Assembly (NCBI RefSeq): GCF_902506495.1
Contig: NZ_LR733264.1
Location: 1,736,771 to 1,800,770 of the forward strand
Reading direction: 5' to 3'
DNA from: Pseudomonas sp. 8O
Lineage (GTDB): Bacteria > Pseudomonadota > Gammaproteobacteria > Pseudomonadales > Pseudomonadaceae
DNA: 64,000 nucleotides
Shown: in pieces, positions 56,574 through 64,000 of the stretch
Layout: each line of letters begins with the position of its first letter
Position numbering within the stretch: position 1 is the stretch's first letter
Position numbers and translations under genes: made by a program
Notes under the pieces: model-generated
What the model was told of the DNA's origin: nothing
Seen by the model: the letters and a program-made list of their open reading frames with translations, nothing else
The model's database searches: none

Positions 56574-57716
56574 TCAGCTCGCGTCAGCTCCCGTGTCGCC
56601 CACCTGACCGGCGAGCAGCGACTGCAAGCCGTCGAGCAGGCTGCGGTTGAGGCTTTCGGCCTTTTCCAGACGCGGCAGGTCGAAGCGCTCGTCGAGCGAG
56701 AAACCGCCCTTGAGCAACTCTTTGAGCATGCCACCAGCATCCTGCGCCAGGTCCTCGGCACTGCGCAGTGCATCGAGCAGGCCCTGGGCATAGCCCTGCA
56801 GCCCGGCATTGACTGCACTGGCGCCCTGCCCGGCCACGGCGCCATAGGCATCGGTGGCCTGACGCACAGTGGTCTGCGTCAGGCGCAGCGACATCGAAGC
56901 CAGTTGCTCGCCGTCCATATCCAACGCCATGGCACGGTCGAAGGCACCTGCCAGATCGCCAGCGTAGAAGGTGTCGGAAAGATCCTGAACCTGACCGAAA
57001 AGCTTCTCCAGCGCCTTGATCTCGTCATCATCCAGTTCGCCTTCGACGTCCACTTGCCAGCCACCGATGCGCAGGCTGCCAGACTGGCTACTGCCTGCGA
57101 CAGTGGTGGACTTACCGTCGCCGGAAGCGGCGAAACTGCTCTGCGACCAGTTGGCTGAAGCCTGCGCCACGGAAATGCGCAGGCGGTCACCATCGCGGGT
57201 GGTGACGGAGAGGTCGAAGGTCTCCGCCAACGCACTGAAGCGCTCGCTGTAGCCCGCCACAGCAACCGTGCCCCCCGCGCTCGGGACAGCGCTGCCGAAG
57301 CGCTTGTCGAGATCGGTGAAACCATCCTGAATGCGCTTGTAGGTGTCATCGATATCGCCAGCCACCTGACCTTTGAGCACACCCATGCCATCGAGAATCT
57401 TGCGCGCCTCGGCGAAGCCTTTCTCCACACCATCACGCGCCTGGGACAGCAGCTTGTCCAATTTGGTCGGATCAGCGCCAGCCGCCGCCTCGCTCTGCAG
57501 GCGCTGCTCGATGAACCCCAGAATCCGCCCCGCCACTTTCTCCGGGGTGTAATCATCACGCGCCCCTGACAGCGAGCCCGGCGGCACGCCGAGTTTCTCG
57601 GCGAGACGATTGGCCAGGGTAGCCTGCGCATCGGCGGCACTGTTGCGCGCAGCCATCGACTGGCTGGCTTGCGCAGCGCGGGAAGCGCCGGAGTTGAGTG
57701 AGCTCAGAGGATTCAT
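56574..57716 (-). CDS. DUF5610 domain protein
   Basis: 380 residues without signal peptide or membrane segment. The N-terminus is Ala/Ser/Gln-rich (NPLSSLNSGASRAAQASQS). The DUF5610-like region has RDDYTPEKVAGRILGFIE and ARDGVEKGFAEARKILDGMG (about 50-125). A central Gly/Ser-rich beta part and a helical Asp-rich C-terminal half follow. The function is unknown; secreted or surface roles have been suggested for some members, and I cannot confirm either here. Confidence 0.8.
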   Translation of the reverse strand: MNPLSSLNSGASRAAQASQSMAARNSAADAQATLANRLAEKLGVPPGSLSGARDDYTPEKVAGRILGFIEQRLQSEAAAGADPTKLDKLLSQARDGVEKGFAEARKILDGMGVLKGQVAGDIDDTYKRIQDGFTDLDKRFGSAVPSAGGTVAVAGYSERFSALAETFDLSVTTRDGDRLRISVAQASANWSQSSFAASGDGKSTTVAGSSQSGSLRIGGWQVDVEGELDDDEIKALEKLFGQVQDLSDTFYAGDLAGAFDRAMALDMDGEQLASMSLRLTQTTVRQATDAYGAVAGQGASAVNAGLQGYAQGLLDALRSAEDLAQDAGGMLKELLKGGFSLDERFDLPRLEKAESLNRSLLDGLQSLLAGQVGDTGADAS

Positions 57717-58034
57717 GACCGGGTACCTGAACAGGTTATCTGCCGACCTTAACGGCCGTCAGAAGCCAAGCTTTAACCCTTAACGACCAACGGTTGCCGA
57801 CTTTTCTCAGTTGCCGCGCACCCGATCAGGATTCTCCCGATGGCTGGCAAACCCGAGCAAAGCCCTGTAACCCCTGAGATAGAGCCCATCTCCACCGATA
57901 CCGCTGCTTCGCTCAAAGCCCCGCCAGACTAAAGTCTTACAGTCGACTCGCAGGTGAAATGCTTTATTCATCGCGCCGTAACTGGCCGGTCACATCGTGG
58001 CCGACCTGCTAATAACAACGAGGAGACAACAATA
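57717..58034. promoter_or_regulatory. Divergent intergenic region DUF5610 gene / porin
   Basis: 318 bp with no convincing gene. It includes a small inverted repeat AGACT-AA-AGTCT (57926-57937) and the porin ribosome site GAGGAG just before the ATG at 58035. Promoters for both genes are expected. Confidence 0.5.
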
Positions 58035-59282
58035 ATGAGTAAGACTCCCCTCGCCCGCGCCGTGGCCCTCGCCACGCTGGGCGCCAGCCTGACCCTGCCG
58101 AGCCTGGCACAGGCTGACTTCATCGGCGACAGCAAAGCGACACTGGAACTCCGTAACTTCTATATGAATCGCGACCTGCGCGACACGACGGCCGCCCAGC
58201 AGTCCAAACGCGAGGAGTGGGCGCAGGGCTTCATCCTCAAGGCCGAGTCCGGCTTTACCGAGGGTACCGTTGGTTTTGGCCTGGACGCTTATGCGGGCCT
58301 GGGCCTGAAGCTCGACTCGTCTGACGAACGCGCCGGCACCAACCTGCTGCCTAACGCCTTCGGCAATGAAGGCCCGGACGAATACTCCGAAGCCACCGGC
58401 GCAGTGAAGGTGCGCCTGTCCAAGACGGTTGCCAAGGTCGGCGGCCTGATGCCCAAGCTGCCCATCGTCTCATCTGGCGACTCGCGCCTGCTGCCTCAGG
58501 TCTTCAACGGCGGCATGATCACCTCGCAGGAACTCGCCGGGCTGACCCTCAACGGTGGTCAACTGCGTGAAGTGAACTTCCGCAATTCCACTGACAGCCA
58601 GGACATCACCGCCACCAACGTCGGCGGCGAAAGCGACCGCTACAACTTCGCCGGTGGCGACTACAAGTTCAATGGCGGTAACACCACCGTTGGCGCGTGG
58701 TACGGCGAACTGGAAGATATCTACGACCAGAAGCTGTACAACCTGATCCACGTGCAGCCGATCGGCGACTGGAAGCTGGGCGCCAACCTGGCCTACTTCG
58801 ACTCCCAGGACAACGGCCGCAAACTCGGCGGCAAGCTGGATAACGACCTGACCTCGGTCAACCTCTGGGCGGGTATCGGGGCGCACACCTTCCGCGTGGG
58901 TTACCAGAAGGTCGGCGGTGACAACGCCTTCCCCTTCCTGACCGAGACCGATCCCTACATCGTCAACTACATCCAGATTCTCGACTTCACCCGCAAGGAT
59001 GAGAAATCCTGGCAGGCGCGCTATGACGTCAACTTCGCCAGCTACGGTATTCCAGGCCTGACGGCGTTCGTCCGCTACGTGACCGGCGACGGCTTCGACG
59101 GCGTGGGTGGCGCAAGCGGCAAGGAATGGGAACGCGACGTGGATATCAGTTACATCATTCAGGAAGGCCCGTTGAAGAACCTCGGCGTGCGCTGGCGTAA
59201 CGCGATGGTGCGCTCCAATGCGAGCATCGGCGATCTGGACGAAAACCGCCTGATCGTCAGCTACACCATCCCCCTGATGTAA
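58035..59282 (+). CDS. OprD-family outer-membrane porin
   Basis: 415 residues. A signal peptide ends near LAQA. The mature start DFIGDSKATLELRNFYMNRD is typical of OprD/Opd/Opd-K porins. GFTEGTVGFGLDAYAGLGLKLD, the GDSRLLPQVFNGGMI segment and YRNSN-like WRNAMVRSNASI at the C-terminus are family landmarks. These porins admit amino acids or small carboxylates; the substrate is not evident. ATG 58035 is chosen for its strong GAGGAG site; the open frame continues 27 codons upstream. A good terminator follows. Confidence 0.93.
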   Translation: MSKTPLARAVALATLGASLTLPSLAQADFIGDSKATLELRNFYMNRDLRDTTAAQQSKREEWAQGFILKAESGFTEGTVGFGLDAYAGLGLKLDSSDERAGTNLLPNAFGNEGPDEYSEATGAVKVRLSKTVAKVGGLMPKLPIVSSGDSRLLPQVFNGGMITSQELAGLTLNGGQLREVNFRNSTDSQDITATNVGGESDRYNFAGGDYKFNGGNTTVGAWYGELEDIYDQKLYNLIHVQPIGDWKLGANLAYFDSQDNGRKLGGKLDNDLTSVNLWAGIGAHTFRVGYQKVGGDNAFPFLTETDPYIVNYIQILDFTRKDEKSWQARYDVNFASYGIPGLTAFVRYVTGDGFDGVGGASGKEWERDVDISYIIQEGPLKNLGVRWRNAMVRSNASIGDLDENRLIVSYTIPLM

Positions 59283-59300
59283 ACACTCCGGCAACACGAA

Positions 59301-59335
59301 AACGCCGCAACGCCTGTACCGGGTTGCGGCGTTTT
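59301..59335 (+). terminator. Intrinsic terminator after the porin gene
   Basis: AAACGCCGCAAC (59301-59312) pairs perfectly with GTTGCGGCGTTT (59324-59335), with an 11-nt loop, and the second arm runs into TTTTTTT. Confidence 0.92.
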
Positions 59336-59403
59336 TTTGTCTGCCTGAAAAACAGTCGGAGTCATTTCTCGACTAGGCTCTGGCGAGCGCGGAGGAAAAC
59401 TCG

Positions 59404-59676
59404 ATGGACGACTACCAACCCCTGGCCTGCGATCTCTACGACTACTTGGAGATCGCCTGCATGCATCACTATCAGCTGGATATCGAACTGGTCGATGGCG
59501 CCCACCTGCAAGGCGAGGCGCTGACCACCGAGACGACAGCGAGCAAGGAAGAATTTCTGCTGGTGCGTACCGCCGACGGCGAACAGCGCCTGCGCATGGA
59601 TAGCCTGCTGGCGATCACCCCACAGAATGCAGGCGCCAGCTTTGGTCGGGTGCTATTGAACGGCAATCGCTGCTGA
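59404..59676 (+). CDS. rof: Rho-binding antiterminator, Rof family
   Basis: 90 residues. The N-terminus YQPLACDLYDYLEIACMHHY, then LDIELVDGAHLQG, and the C-terminal RLRMDSLLAITPQ match the Rof/YaeO Sm-like fold. In E. coli the protein binds the transcription terminator Rho and inhibits it. GGAGG lies upstream of the ATG. It is flanked by the porin terminator and an intergenic palindromic repeat. Confidence 0.88.
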   Translation: MDDYQPLACDLYDYLEIACMHHYQLDIELVDGAHLQGEALTTETTASKEEFLLVRTADGEQRLRMDSLLAITPQNAGASFGRVLLNGNRC

Positions 59677-59693
59677 GCGCAACGCGTCTACAG

Positions 59694-59760
59694 GTAGGGT
59701 GCGCGCCATGCGCACCAGCAGCAATCGCACTAAGCCACGGCGCGCACGGCGCACCCTACG
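59694..59760. repeat. Intergenic inverted repeat (TAGGGTGCGC type)
   Basis: GGTAGGGTGCGCGCCATGCG and the facing CGCACGGCGCACCCTACG form imperfect inverted arms. Motifs of this GTAGGGTGCGC type are common intergenic repeats in pseudomonads and other gammaproteobacteria. It lies between rof and the convergent DUF2058 gene and may act as a bidirectional stop. Confidence 0.65.
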
Positions 59761-59781
59761 CGAGCGTGCAGCGCCGCTGCG

Positions 59782-60321
59782 TTACCACATCAGATCATCG
59801 GGAATCTGATAGGCCGCGTAAGGATCGTCGGCATCCGGCTCTTCGACATGGGTGTTGAGCAGGACGATGCGCGAGGCATCGCGCTCCTGAATCTTCAACG
59901 CCGCCTCGCGCGGGATGATTTCGTAACCACCACCATGACGGACAATGGCCAGCCAGCCGTTGGACAGCTTGTTGCGCACCATGGTGTTGACCGGCAGGCG
60001 CTTGACCTTCTTGTCGTCGACGAAGTTGTAGTAGTCCTCGCCGGCGAGCTTGGGCAGGCGTGAACGCTCGATCAGTTGCTTGACCTGCGCCGCGCGGGCT
60101 TTCTGCTCGACCTTTTCCTGTTGCTGACGATTCAGTTCCTGGTCTCGTGCGGCCTTTTCGGCTTGCGCCTGCAGCGCGGCCTGGCGGGTGCTGTCATCCA
60201 GTTCGGCCTGGCCTTTTTGCACCAGACGTTTCTGCTTTTGCTGTTGCTTGCCAGCCTGCTTGGCCTGTTTTTCATTGACCAGGCCGGCTTTGAGCAGCTG
60301 GTCGCGCAGGGAAAGACCCAT
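59782..60321 (-). CDS. DUF2058 family protein (YaiL-like)
   Basis: 179 residues. LSLRDQLLKAGLVNEKQAKQ opens the protein, followed by a long Lys/Gln/Glu-rich coiled coil (about 20-95) and the C-terminal motif YYNFVDDKKVKRLPVN, characteristic of DUF2058/YaiL. It is probably a nucleoprotein-associated or polysome-associated protein, function not established. ATG 60321 gives the family N-terminus; the open frame extends 19 codons upstream. Confidence 0.88.
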   Translation of the reverse strand: MGLSLRDQLLKAGLVNEKQAKQAGKQQQKQKRLVQKGQAELDDSTRQAALQAQAEKAARDQELNRQQQEKVEQKARAAQVKQLIERSRLPKLAGEDYYNFVDDKKVKRLPVNTMVRNKLSNGWLAIVRHGGGYEIIPREAALKIQERDASRIVLLNTHVEEPDADDPYAAYQIPDDLMW

Positions 60322-60423
60322 GACTAAAGATCCCGAACATGATTCAGTTGCGGCAGCGACGCAGATTCGCGCTGCCAATCCAAGGCGCCCAGCATAAGGG
60401 CTAAGCAGCGGCGGCTCCAGCCT

Positions 60424-60446
60424 GTAGGAGCGACTTCAGTCGCGAA
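60424..60446. repeat. REP-type palindrome
   Basis: GTAGGAGCGACTTCAGTCGC followed by GAA has a GCGACT/AGTCGC stem, a TC loop and the GTAGGAG foot. It lies between the DUF2058 and mazG genes, 56 bp after the mazG stop. Confidence 0.75.
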
Positions 60447-60501
60447 AGGCAGACAGCAAAGGCTTCGCGGATAAATCGGAACGCCGCCGTGCCCATAGGG
60501 T

Positions 60502-61332
60502 TCAACAGCCAGGCGCCTGCTTCTCCAGCTTCTTCGCCTCGCCCCACAGTGCATCCAGTTCCTCCAGCGAGCAACCCTCCATGCTGCGCCCGGCCTCACG
60601 CACGCTTTGTTCGATAAAGCGAAAACGCCGCTCGAACTTGCCATTGGCCGCGCGCAATGCCGCTTCCGGGTCGACCTTCAGGTGGCGCGCCAGGTTGGTG
60701 ACGACGAACAGCAGGTCACCGATCTCCTCGGCCACCGCATCGGTGTCGTTCTCGCTCATGGCTTCGAGCACTTCGTCCAGCTCTTCGCGCACCTTGTCCA
60801 CCACAGGCAGTGCCTCGGGCCAGTCGAAACCGACCTGGGCTGCACGCTTCTGCAGCTTGGCCGCACGCGAAAGCGCCGGCAGCGCGCTCGGTACGTCATC
60901 GAGCAAGGACAGCTGCTCGGGGGCAGCGGCCTTCTCGGCGCGCTCCTGTGCCTTGAGTTCTTCCCAGCGTTGCTTGACCGCCGCCTCCTCCAGCTTCGCC
61001 GCATCCGGCGCGCCGTACAGATCGCCGTCGGGAAACACGTGCGGGTGACGACGAATCAGCTTGCGGGTGATGCCATCGACCACCCGAGCGAAGTCGAAGC
61101 GCCCCTCTTCCTGCGCCAGCTGGCTGTAATAGACCACCTGGAACAGCAGGTCGCCGAGTTCACCCGGCAGATGCTCGAAGTCGCCACGTTCGATGGCGTC
61201 GGCGACCTCGTAGGCCTCCTCCAGGGTGTAGGGCACGATGGTCGCGTAGCTTTGCTTGAGATCCCACGGGCAGCCGTGTTGCGGATCGCGCAGACGCGCC
61301 ATCAGGTGCAGCAGGTCGTCGAGTCGATACAT
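60502..61332 (-). CDS. mazG: Nucleoside triphosphate pyrophosphohydrolase
   Basis: 276 residues with two MazG domains. The first has LRDPQHGCPWDLKQSYATIV, then EEAYEVADAIE, and GELGDLLFQVVYYSQ. The second has EELDEVLEAM and EEIGDLLFVVTNLARHL, the EExxE...ExxD metal-binding pattern. It hydrolyses NTPs to NMP and pyrophosphate and is reported to limit ppGpp in E. coli. It follows relA, separated only by a dispersed structured repeat. The protein is slightly longer than E. coli MazG owing to an insert near 120-150. Confidence 0.93.
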   Translation of the reverse strand: MYRLDDLLHLMARLRDPQHGCPWDLKQSYATIVPYTLEEAYEVADAIERGDFEHLPGELGDLLFQVVYYSQLAQEEGRFDFARVVDGITRKLIRRHPHVFPDGDLYGAPDAAKLEEAAVKQRWEELKAQERAEKAAAPEQLSLLDDVPSALPALSRAAKLQKRAAQVGFDWPEALPVVDKVREELDEVLEAMSENDTDAVAEEIGDLLFVVTNLARHLKVDPEAALRAANGKFERRFRFIEQSVREAGRSMEGCSLEELDALWGEAKKLEKQAPGC

Positions 61333-61346
61333 GAAAGCTCTCGCTA

Positions 61347-61487
61347 GGGTTTGTACGAAAAGTCGTCGAGCGAAGGTCAGGCAAGGCGAAATCGCTCGAA
61401 GAAGCGCAGTTTACGTGTTGTAAATGAGCATTCTGAGAGCGATTTCAACGCAGCATCACCGAGCGCAGGCACTTTCCGTACGAAGCC
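61347..61487. repeat. Dispersed structured repeat, copy 3
   Basis: A 141-bp element in opposite orientation to copies 1 and 2. Outer arms GGTTTGTACGAAAAG (from 61348) and CTTTCCGTACGAAGCC (61472-61487) pair imperfectly. The inner stem GAAATCGCTC (61388-61397) / GAGCGATTTC (61437-61446) is perfect around TTTAC-GTGTT-GTAAA. Its right end overlaps the relA stop codon (61487-61489), and it fills the relA-mazG gap. Confidence 0.82.
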
Positions 61488-63730
61488 TAAGATACGCGGT
61501 GGCGACGCGCCTCGATGATATTGGGCAACTGACCGATACGCGCCAGCAGGCGGCCAAGGGCATCGAGCCCCGGAATCTCCACGGTGATCGACATGGAGGC
61601 GGTGTTGTCCTCCTTGTTCGAACGGGTGTTGACCGCCAGCACGTTGAGCTTCTCGTTGAGCAGCACCTGGGTCACGTCACGCAGCAGACCGGAACGGTCG
61701 TAGGCCTTGATGACGATTTCCACCGGGTAGGTCTGTACCGGCACCGGGCCCCAGCTCACCTGGATCATCCGCTCCGGCTCGCGCGCAGTCTGCTGCAACG
61801 CCGTAGGACAGTCCTGACGGTGAATGGTGACGCCACGCCCCAGAGTGATGTAACCGACGATCGGGTCGCCCGGCAGCGGCTGGCAACAGCCGGCCATCTG
61901 CGTCAGCAGGTTGCCGACCCCCTGGATCTGGATATCGCCACGCTTGCCCGGCTTGAAGCCCTGCGCCTTGCGCGGGATCAGCTCCAGTTGCTCGTTGCTG
62001 CGTTCCGGCTCGAGTAGTTGCTGAGCCAGGTTGGCCGCATGGGCCAGGCGCACGTCGCCGGCGCCCAAGGCAGCGAACAGGTCCTCGGCGGTTTTCAGGT
62101 TGGCCTTCTCGGCCAGCTTGTCGAAGTCCGCACCGACCAGGGCCAGGCGCGCCAGCTCGCGTTCGAGCAACTGCTTGCCGGCGGCGACGTTCTGGTCGCG
62201 ATCCTGCAGCTTGAACCAGTGGACGATCTTCGCCCGTGCGCGGCTGGTGGTGACATAACCCAGGTTGGAGTTGAGCCAGTCGCGACTGGGCGTGCCCTGC
62301 TTGCTGGTGATGATTTCCACCTGCTCACCGGTCTGCAGACTGTAGGTCAGCGGCACGATGCGGCCGTTGATCTTGGCGCCCCGGCAGTTGTGGCCGATCT
62401 CGGTGTGCACGCGGTAGGCGAAGTCCAGCGGCGTGGCGCCCTTGGGCAGGTCGATGGCGTGACCGTCGGGGGTGAAGACGTAGACCCGATCCGGCTCGAT
62501 ATCGACGCGCAGCTGTTCGGCCAAGCCGCCGATATCGCCCAGTTCCTCGTGCCACTCGATGACCTGACGCAGCCAGGAGATCTTCTCTTCGTAGTGGTTG
62601 GAGCCGGATTTGACGTCGGTGCCCTTGTAGCGCCAGTGCGCGCAAACTCCCAGCTCGGCCTCTTCGTGCATGGCGTGGGTGCGAATCTGCACCTCCAGCA
62701 CTTTGCCCTCCGGCCCGAGCACGGCGGTGTGCAGCGAGCGGTAGCCGTTTTCCTTGGGGTTGGCGATGTAGTCGTCGAACTCCTTGGGAATGTGCCGCCA
62801 CAGGGTGTGCACGATACCCAGGGTGGTGTAGCAGTCGCGCACCTCCGGCACCAGCACGCGCACTGCGCGCACGTCGTAAATCTGACTGAACTGCAGGCCC
62901 TTGCGCTGCATCTTGCGCCAGATCGAATAGATGTGTTTCGCCCGGCCGCTGATGTCGGCCTTGATGCCGGTGGCTTCCAGCTCTTGGCGCAGATGGGCCA
63001 TGGCATCGTTGATGTACTGCTCGCGATCCAGACGACGCTCGTGCAGCAGCTTGGCGATCTGCTTGTACTGCTCCGGCTCCAGGTAGCGGAAGGACAGGTC
63101 CTCCAGCTCCCACTTGATGTGGCCGATACCGAGGCGATGGGCCAGCGGCGCGTAGATGTCGAACACCTCGCGCGCCACGCGCTGACGCTTCTCTTCGTCG
63201 GCTTCCTTGACCGCGCGAATGGCGCAGGTGCGCTCGGCCAGCTTGATCAGTGCCACGCGCACGTCATCGACCATGGCCACCAGCATCTTGCGCAGGTTCT
63301 CGACCTGCGTCTGCGAGCCGACCACTACCGATTCACGCGGATTGATACTGGCGCTGATCGCCGCCATGCGCAGCACGCCTTCGATCAGCTTGGCCACCAC
63401 CGGACCGAAGCGCTGGTGCACCGCAGCCAGGGTGATCTTGCCTTCACGCACACCGCGATAAATGATCGCCGCGACCAGCGAATCCTGATCGAGCTTGAGA
63501 TCGGCGAGGATTTCCGCGATGTCGAGACCGGCGCGGAATGTCGATGCGTCCTCACTCCAGTGATGCGGTGTGGTGTTGGCCTGCTGCTCCAGATCACGGG
63601 CGAACTCGCAGGCCTCTTGCAGCGCCTGACGATCCAGCGCCGGATCGACGCGAGTGACATGCTCCAACCAGGCCTCGAGATTGATGCTGCCGTCATCGTT
63701 GACTGGCTGATGCGCTCTCACCTGAACCAT
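61487..63730 (-). CDS. relA: (p)ppGpp synthetase RelA
   Basis: 747 residues, the long RSH type. The HD hydrolase region (about 45-180) is degenerate: YRGVREG stands where active enzymes have HDxxED, so hydrolysis is not expected. The synthetase domain contains RAKHIYSIWRKMQRKG and YDVRAVRVLV with KENGYRSLHTAV. A TGS domain (VYVFTPDGHAIDLPKGATPL) and a C-terminal ACT domain follow. It makes (p)ppGpp on stalled ribosomes. The order rlmD-relA-mazG is conserved in pseudomonads. Confidence 0.96.
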   Translation of the reverse strand: MVQVRAHQPVNDDGSINLEAWLEHVTRVDPALDRQALQEACEFARDLEQQANTTPHHWSEDASTFRAGLDIAEILADLKLDQDSLVAAIIYRGVREGKITLAAVHQRFGPVVAKLIEGVLRMAAISASINPRESVVVGSQTQVENLRKMLVAMVDDVRVALIKLAERTCAIRAVKEADEEKRQRVAREVFDIYAPLAHRLGIGHIKWELEDLSFRYLEPEQYKQIAKLLHERRLDREQYINDAMAHLRQELEATGIKADISGRAKHIYSIWRKMQRKGLQFSQIYDVRAVRVLVPEVRDCYTTLGIVHTLWRHIPKEFDDYIANPKENGYRSLHTAVLGPEGKVLEVQIRTHAMHEEAELGVCAHWRYKGTDVKSGSNHYEEKISWLRQVIEWHEELGDIGGLAEQLRVDIEPDRVYVFTPDGHAIDLPKGATPLDFAYRVHTEIGHNCRGAKINGRIVPLTYSLQTGEQVEIITSKQGTPSRDWLNSNLGYVTTSRARAKIVHWFKLQDRDQNVAAGKQLLERELARLALVGADFDKLAEKANLKTAEDLFAALGAGDVRLAHAANLAQQLLEPERSNEQLELIPRKAQGFKPGKRGDIQIQGVGNLLTQMAGCCQPLPGDPIVGYITLGRGVTIHRQDCPTALQQTAREPERMIQVSWGPVPVQTYPVEIVIKAYDRSGLLRDVTQVLLNEKLNVLAVNTRSNKEDNTASMSITVEIPGLDALGRLLARIGQLPNIIEARRHRVS

Positions 63731-63864
63731 CGTCTTACCTTCCCTACGGCGCGCATAGGTCGCACCGAGCAGTCGCCGGCCTTCTCTGAGCCGGTCGGAT
63801 TAACTGAAAGAATGCGCATCCTGCACATCCCTGCGGTACCGAACGTACCGCTTTGGCCCAAGAC

Positions 63865-64000
63865 CTAAGTCTCGGGTTTTTCGAATAGAGCCATCGCCTC
63901 GACATGCGCCGTCTGCGCGAACATGTCGAGAATCCCGGCACGGCGCAGGCGATAGCCCTGCTGCACCAGCTCGGCCGCATCGCGCGCCAGGGTGGTCGGG
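63865..64000 (-). CDS. rlmD: 23S rRNA (uracil-1939-C5)-methyltransferase, C-terminal end
   Basis: The last 44 codons of the gene are in the window; its 5' part lies beyond the right edge. The visible residues [20 protein letters not shown], then [20 protein letters not shown], match the C-terminus of RlmD/RumA, including the catalytic-end NPxTLARD and FPxTxHVE-type motifs. The stop is TAG at 63865-63867. It precedes relA with 134 bp between, as in other pseudomonads. Confidence 0.9.
   Translation of the reverse strand, partial: PTTLARDAAELVQQGYRLRRAGILDMFAQTAHVEAMALFEKPET

Noticed and set aside
61487..63730. RelA as a bifunctional synthetase/hydrolase
   Set aside because: The HDxxED hydrolase motif is replaced by YRGVREG, the usual state of monofunctional RelA.
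62018..63868. 616-codon plus-strand open frame opposite relA
   Set aside because: It is the antisense mirror of relA; composition is Gln/Val/His-rich and no ribosome site or domain is visible.

Overview
The window is a GC-rich chromosomal segment of a Pseudomonas, most like the P. mendocina / P. alcaligenes / P. oleovorans group. The evidence is gene content and order (rlmD-relA-mazG, lipase with its foldase, the P. denitrificans-style cob operon, an OprD-family porin, REP-type palindromes, GdhA, YcgN/YcgL/RNase D). There are no phage blocks, intact insertion sequences or CRISPR arrays. Most of the region looks like core or stable accessory chromosome.

Left part (1-14.3 kb): a giant minus-strand gene, open at the left edge and at least 3063 codons long, encodes a secreted RTX protein. 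It carries two complete animal-type heme peroxidase modules fused head to tail. A 668-bp AT-rich divergent intergenic region separates it from a plus-strand three-gene type I secretion system (ABC exporter, HlyD-type adaptor, TolC-type outer membrane channel), which is the obvious exporter candidate.

14.3-42.1 kb: housekeeping and accessory genes. These include a DUF2937 membrane protein, a YafJ-like amidotransferase, a HIT protein, oligopeptidase B and a YajD-like HNH protein. A Fur-box-headed iron module (ECF sigma, FecR-type anti-sigma, HasR-like TonB receptor with signalling domain) follows. Next come a gluzincin peptidase, YcgN, a hydroxyacid dehydrogenase, YcgL-RNase D, a spermidine-synthase-like protein, GdhA, a sulfurtransferase and a FadL-family porin. 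A LuxR-type regulator then converges on a lipase-foldase-hybrid kinase operon. The stretch ends with a secreted glutathione peroxidase, an MFS transporter coupled to a 41-residue membrane peptide, and a MarR regulator.

42.1-51.6 kb: ten tightly packed minus-strand genes for late cobalamin synthesis (cobO, cobB, bluB, cobD/cbiB, cobC, cobQ, cobU/cobP, cobT, the alpha-ribazole phosphatase, cobS). They cover a,c-diamidation, adenosylation, aminopropanol attachment, and lower-ligand synthesis and joining. The leader is a cobalamin riboswitch followed by an intrinsic terminator. A 170-bp dispersed repeat lies inside the riboswitch, in the variable peripheral region. This repeat has two further copies in the window (downstream of ycgL and between relA and mazG). 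The three copies keep paired stems while changing their sequence, which suggests a conserved structured element.

51.6-64 kb: a small HNH protein, two paralogous NlpC/P60 lipoproteins, the molybdopterin genes moaB-moeA and divergent mobA, a small lipoprotein, tRNA-Pro(CGG), a glutaredoxin-like protein, a DUF5610 protein, an OprD-family porin, a Rho-binding antiterminator (Rof), a DUF2058 protein, mazG, relA, and the 3' end of rlmD cut by the right edge.
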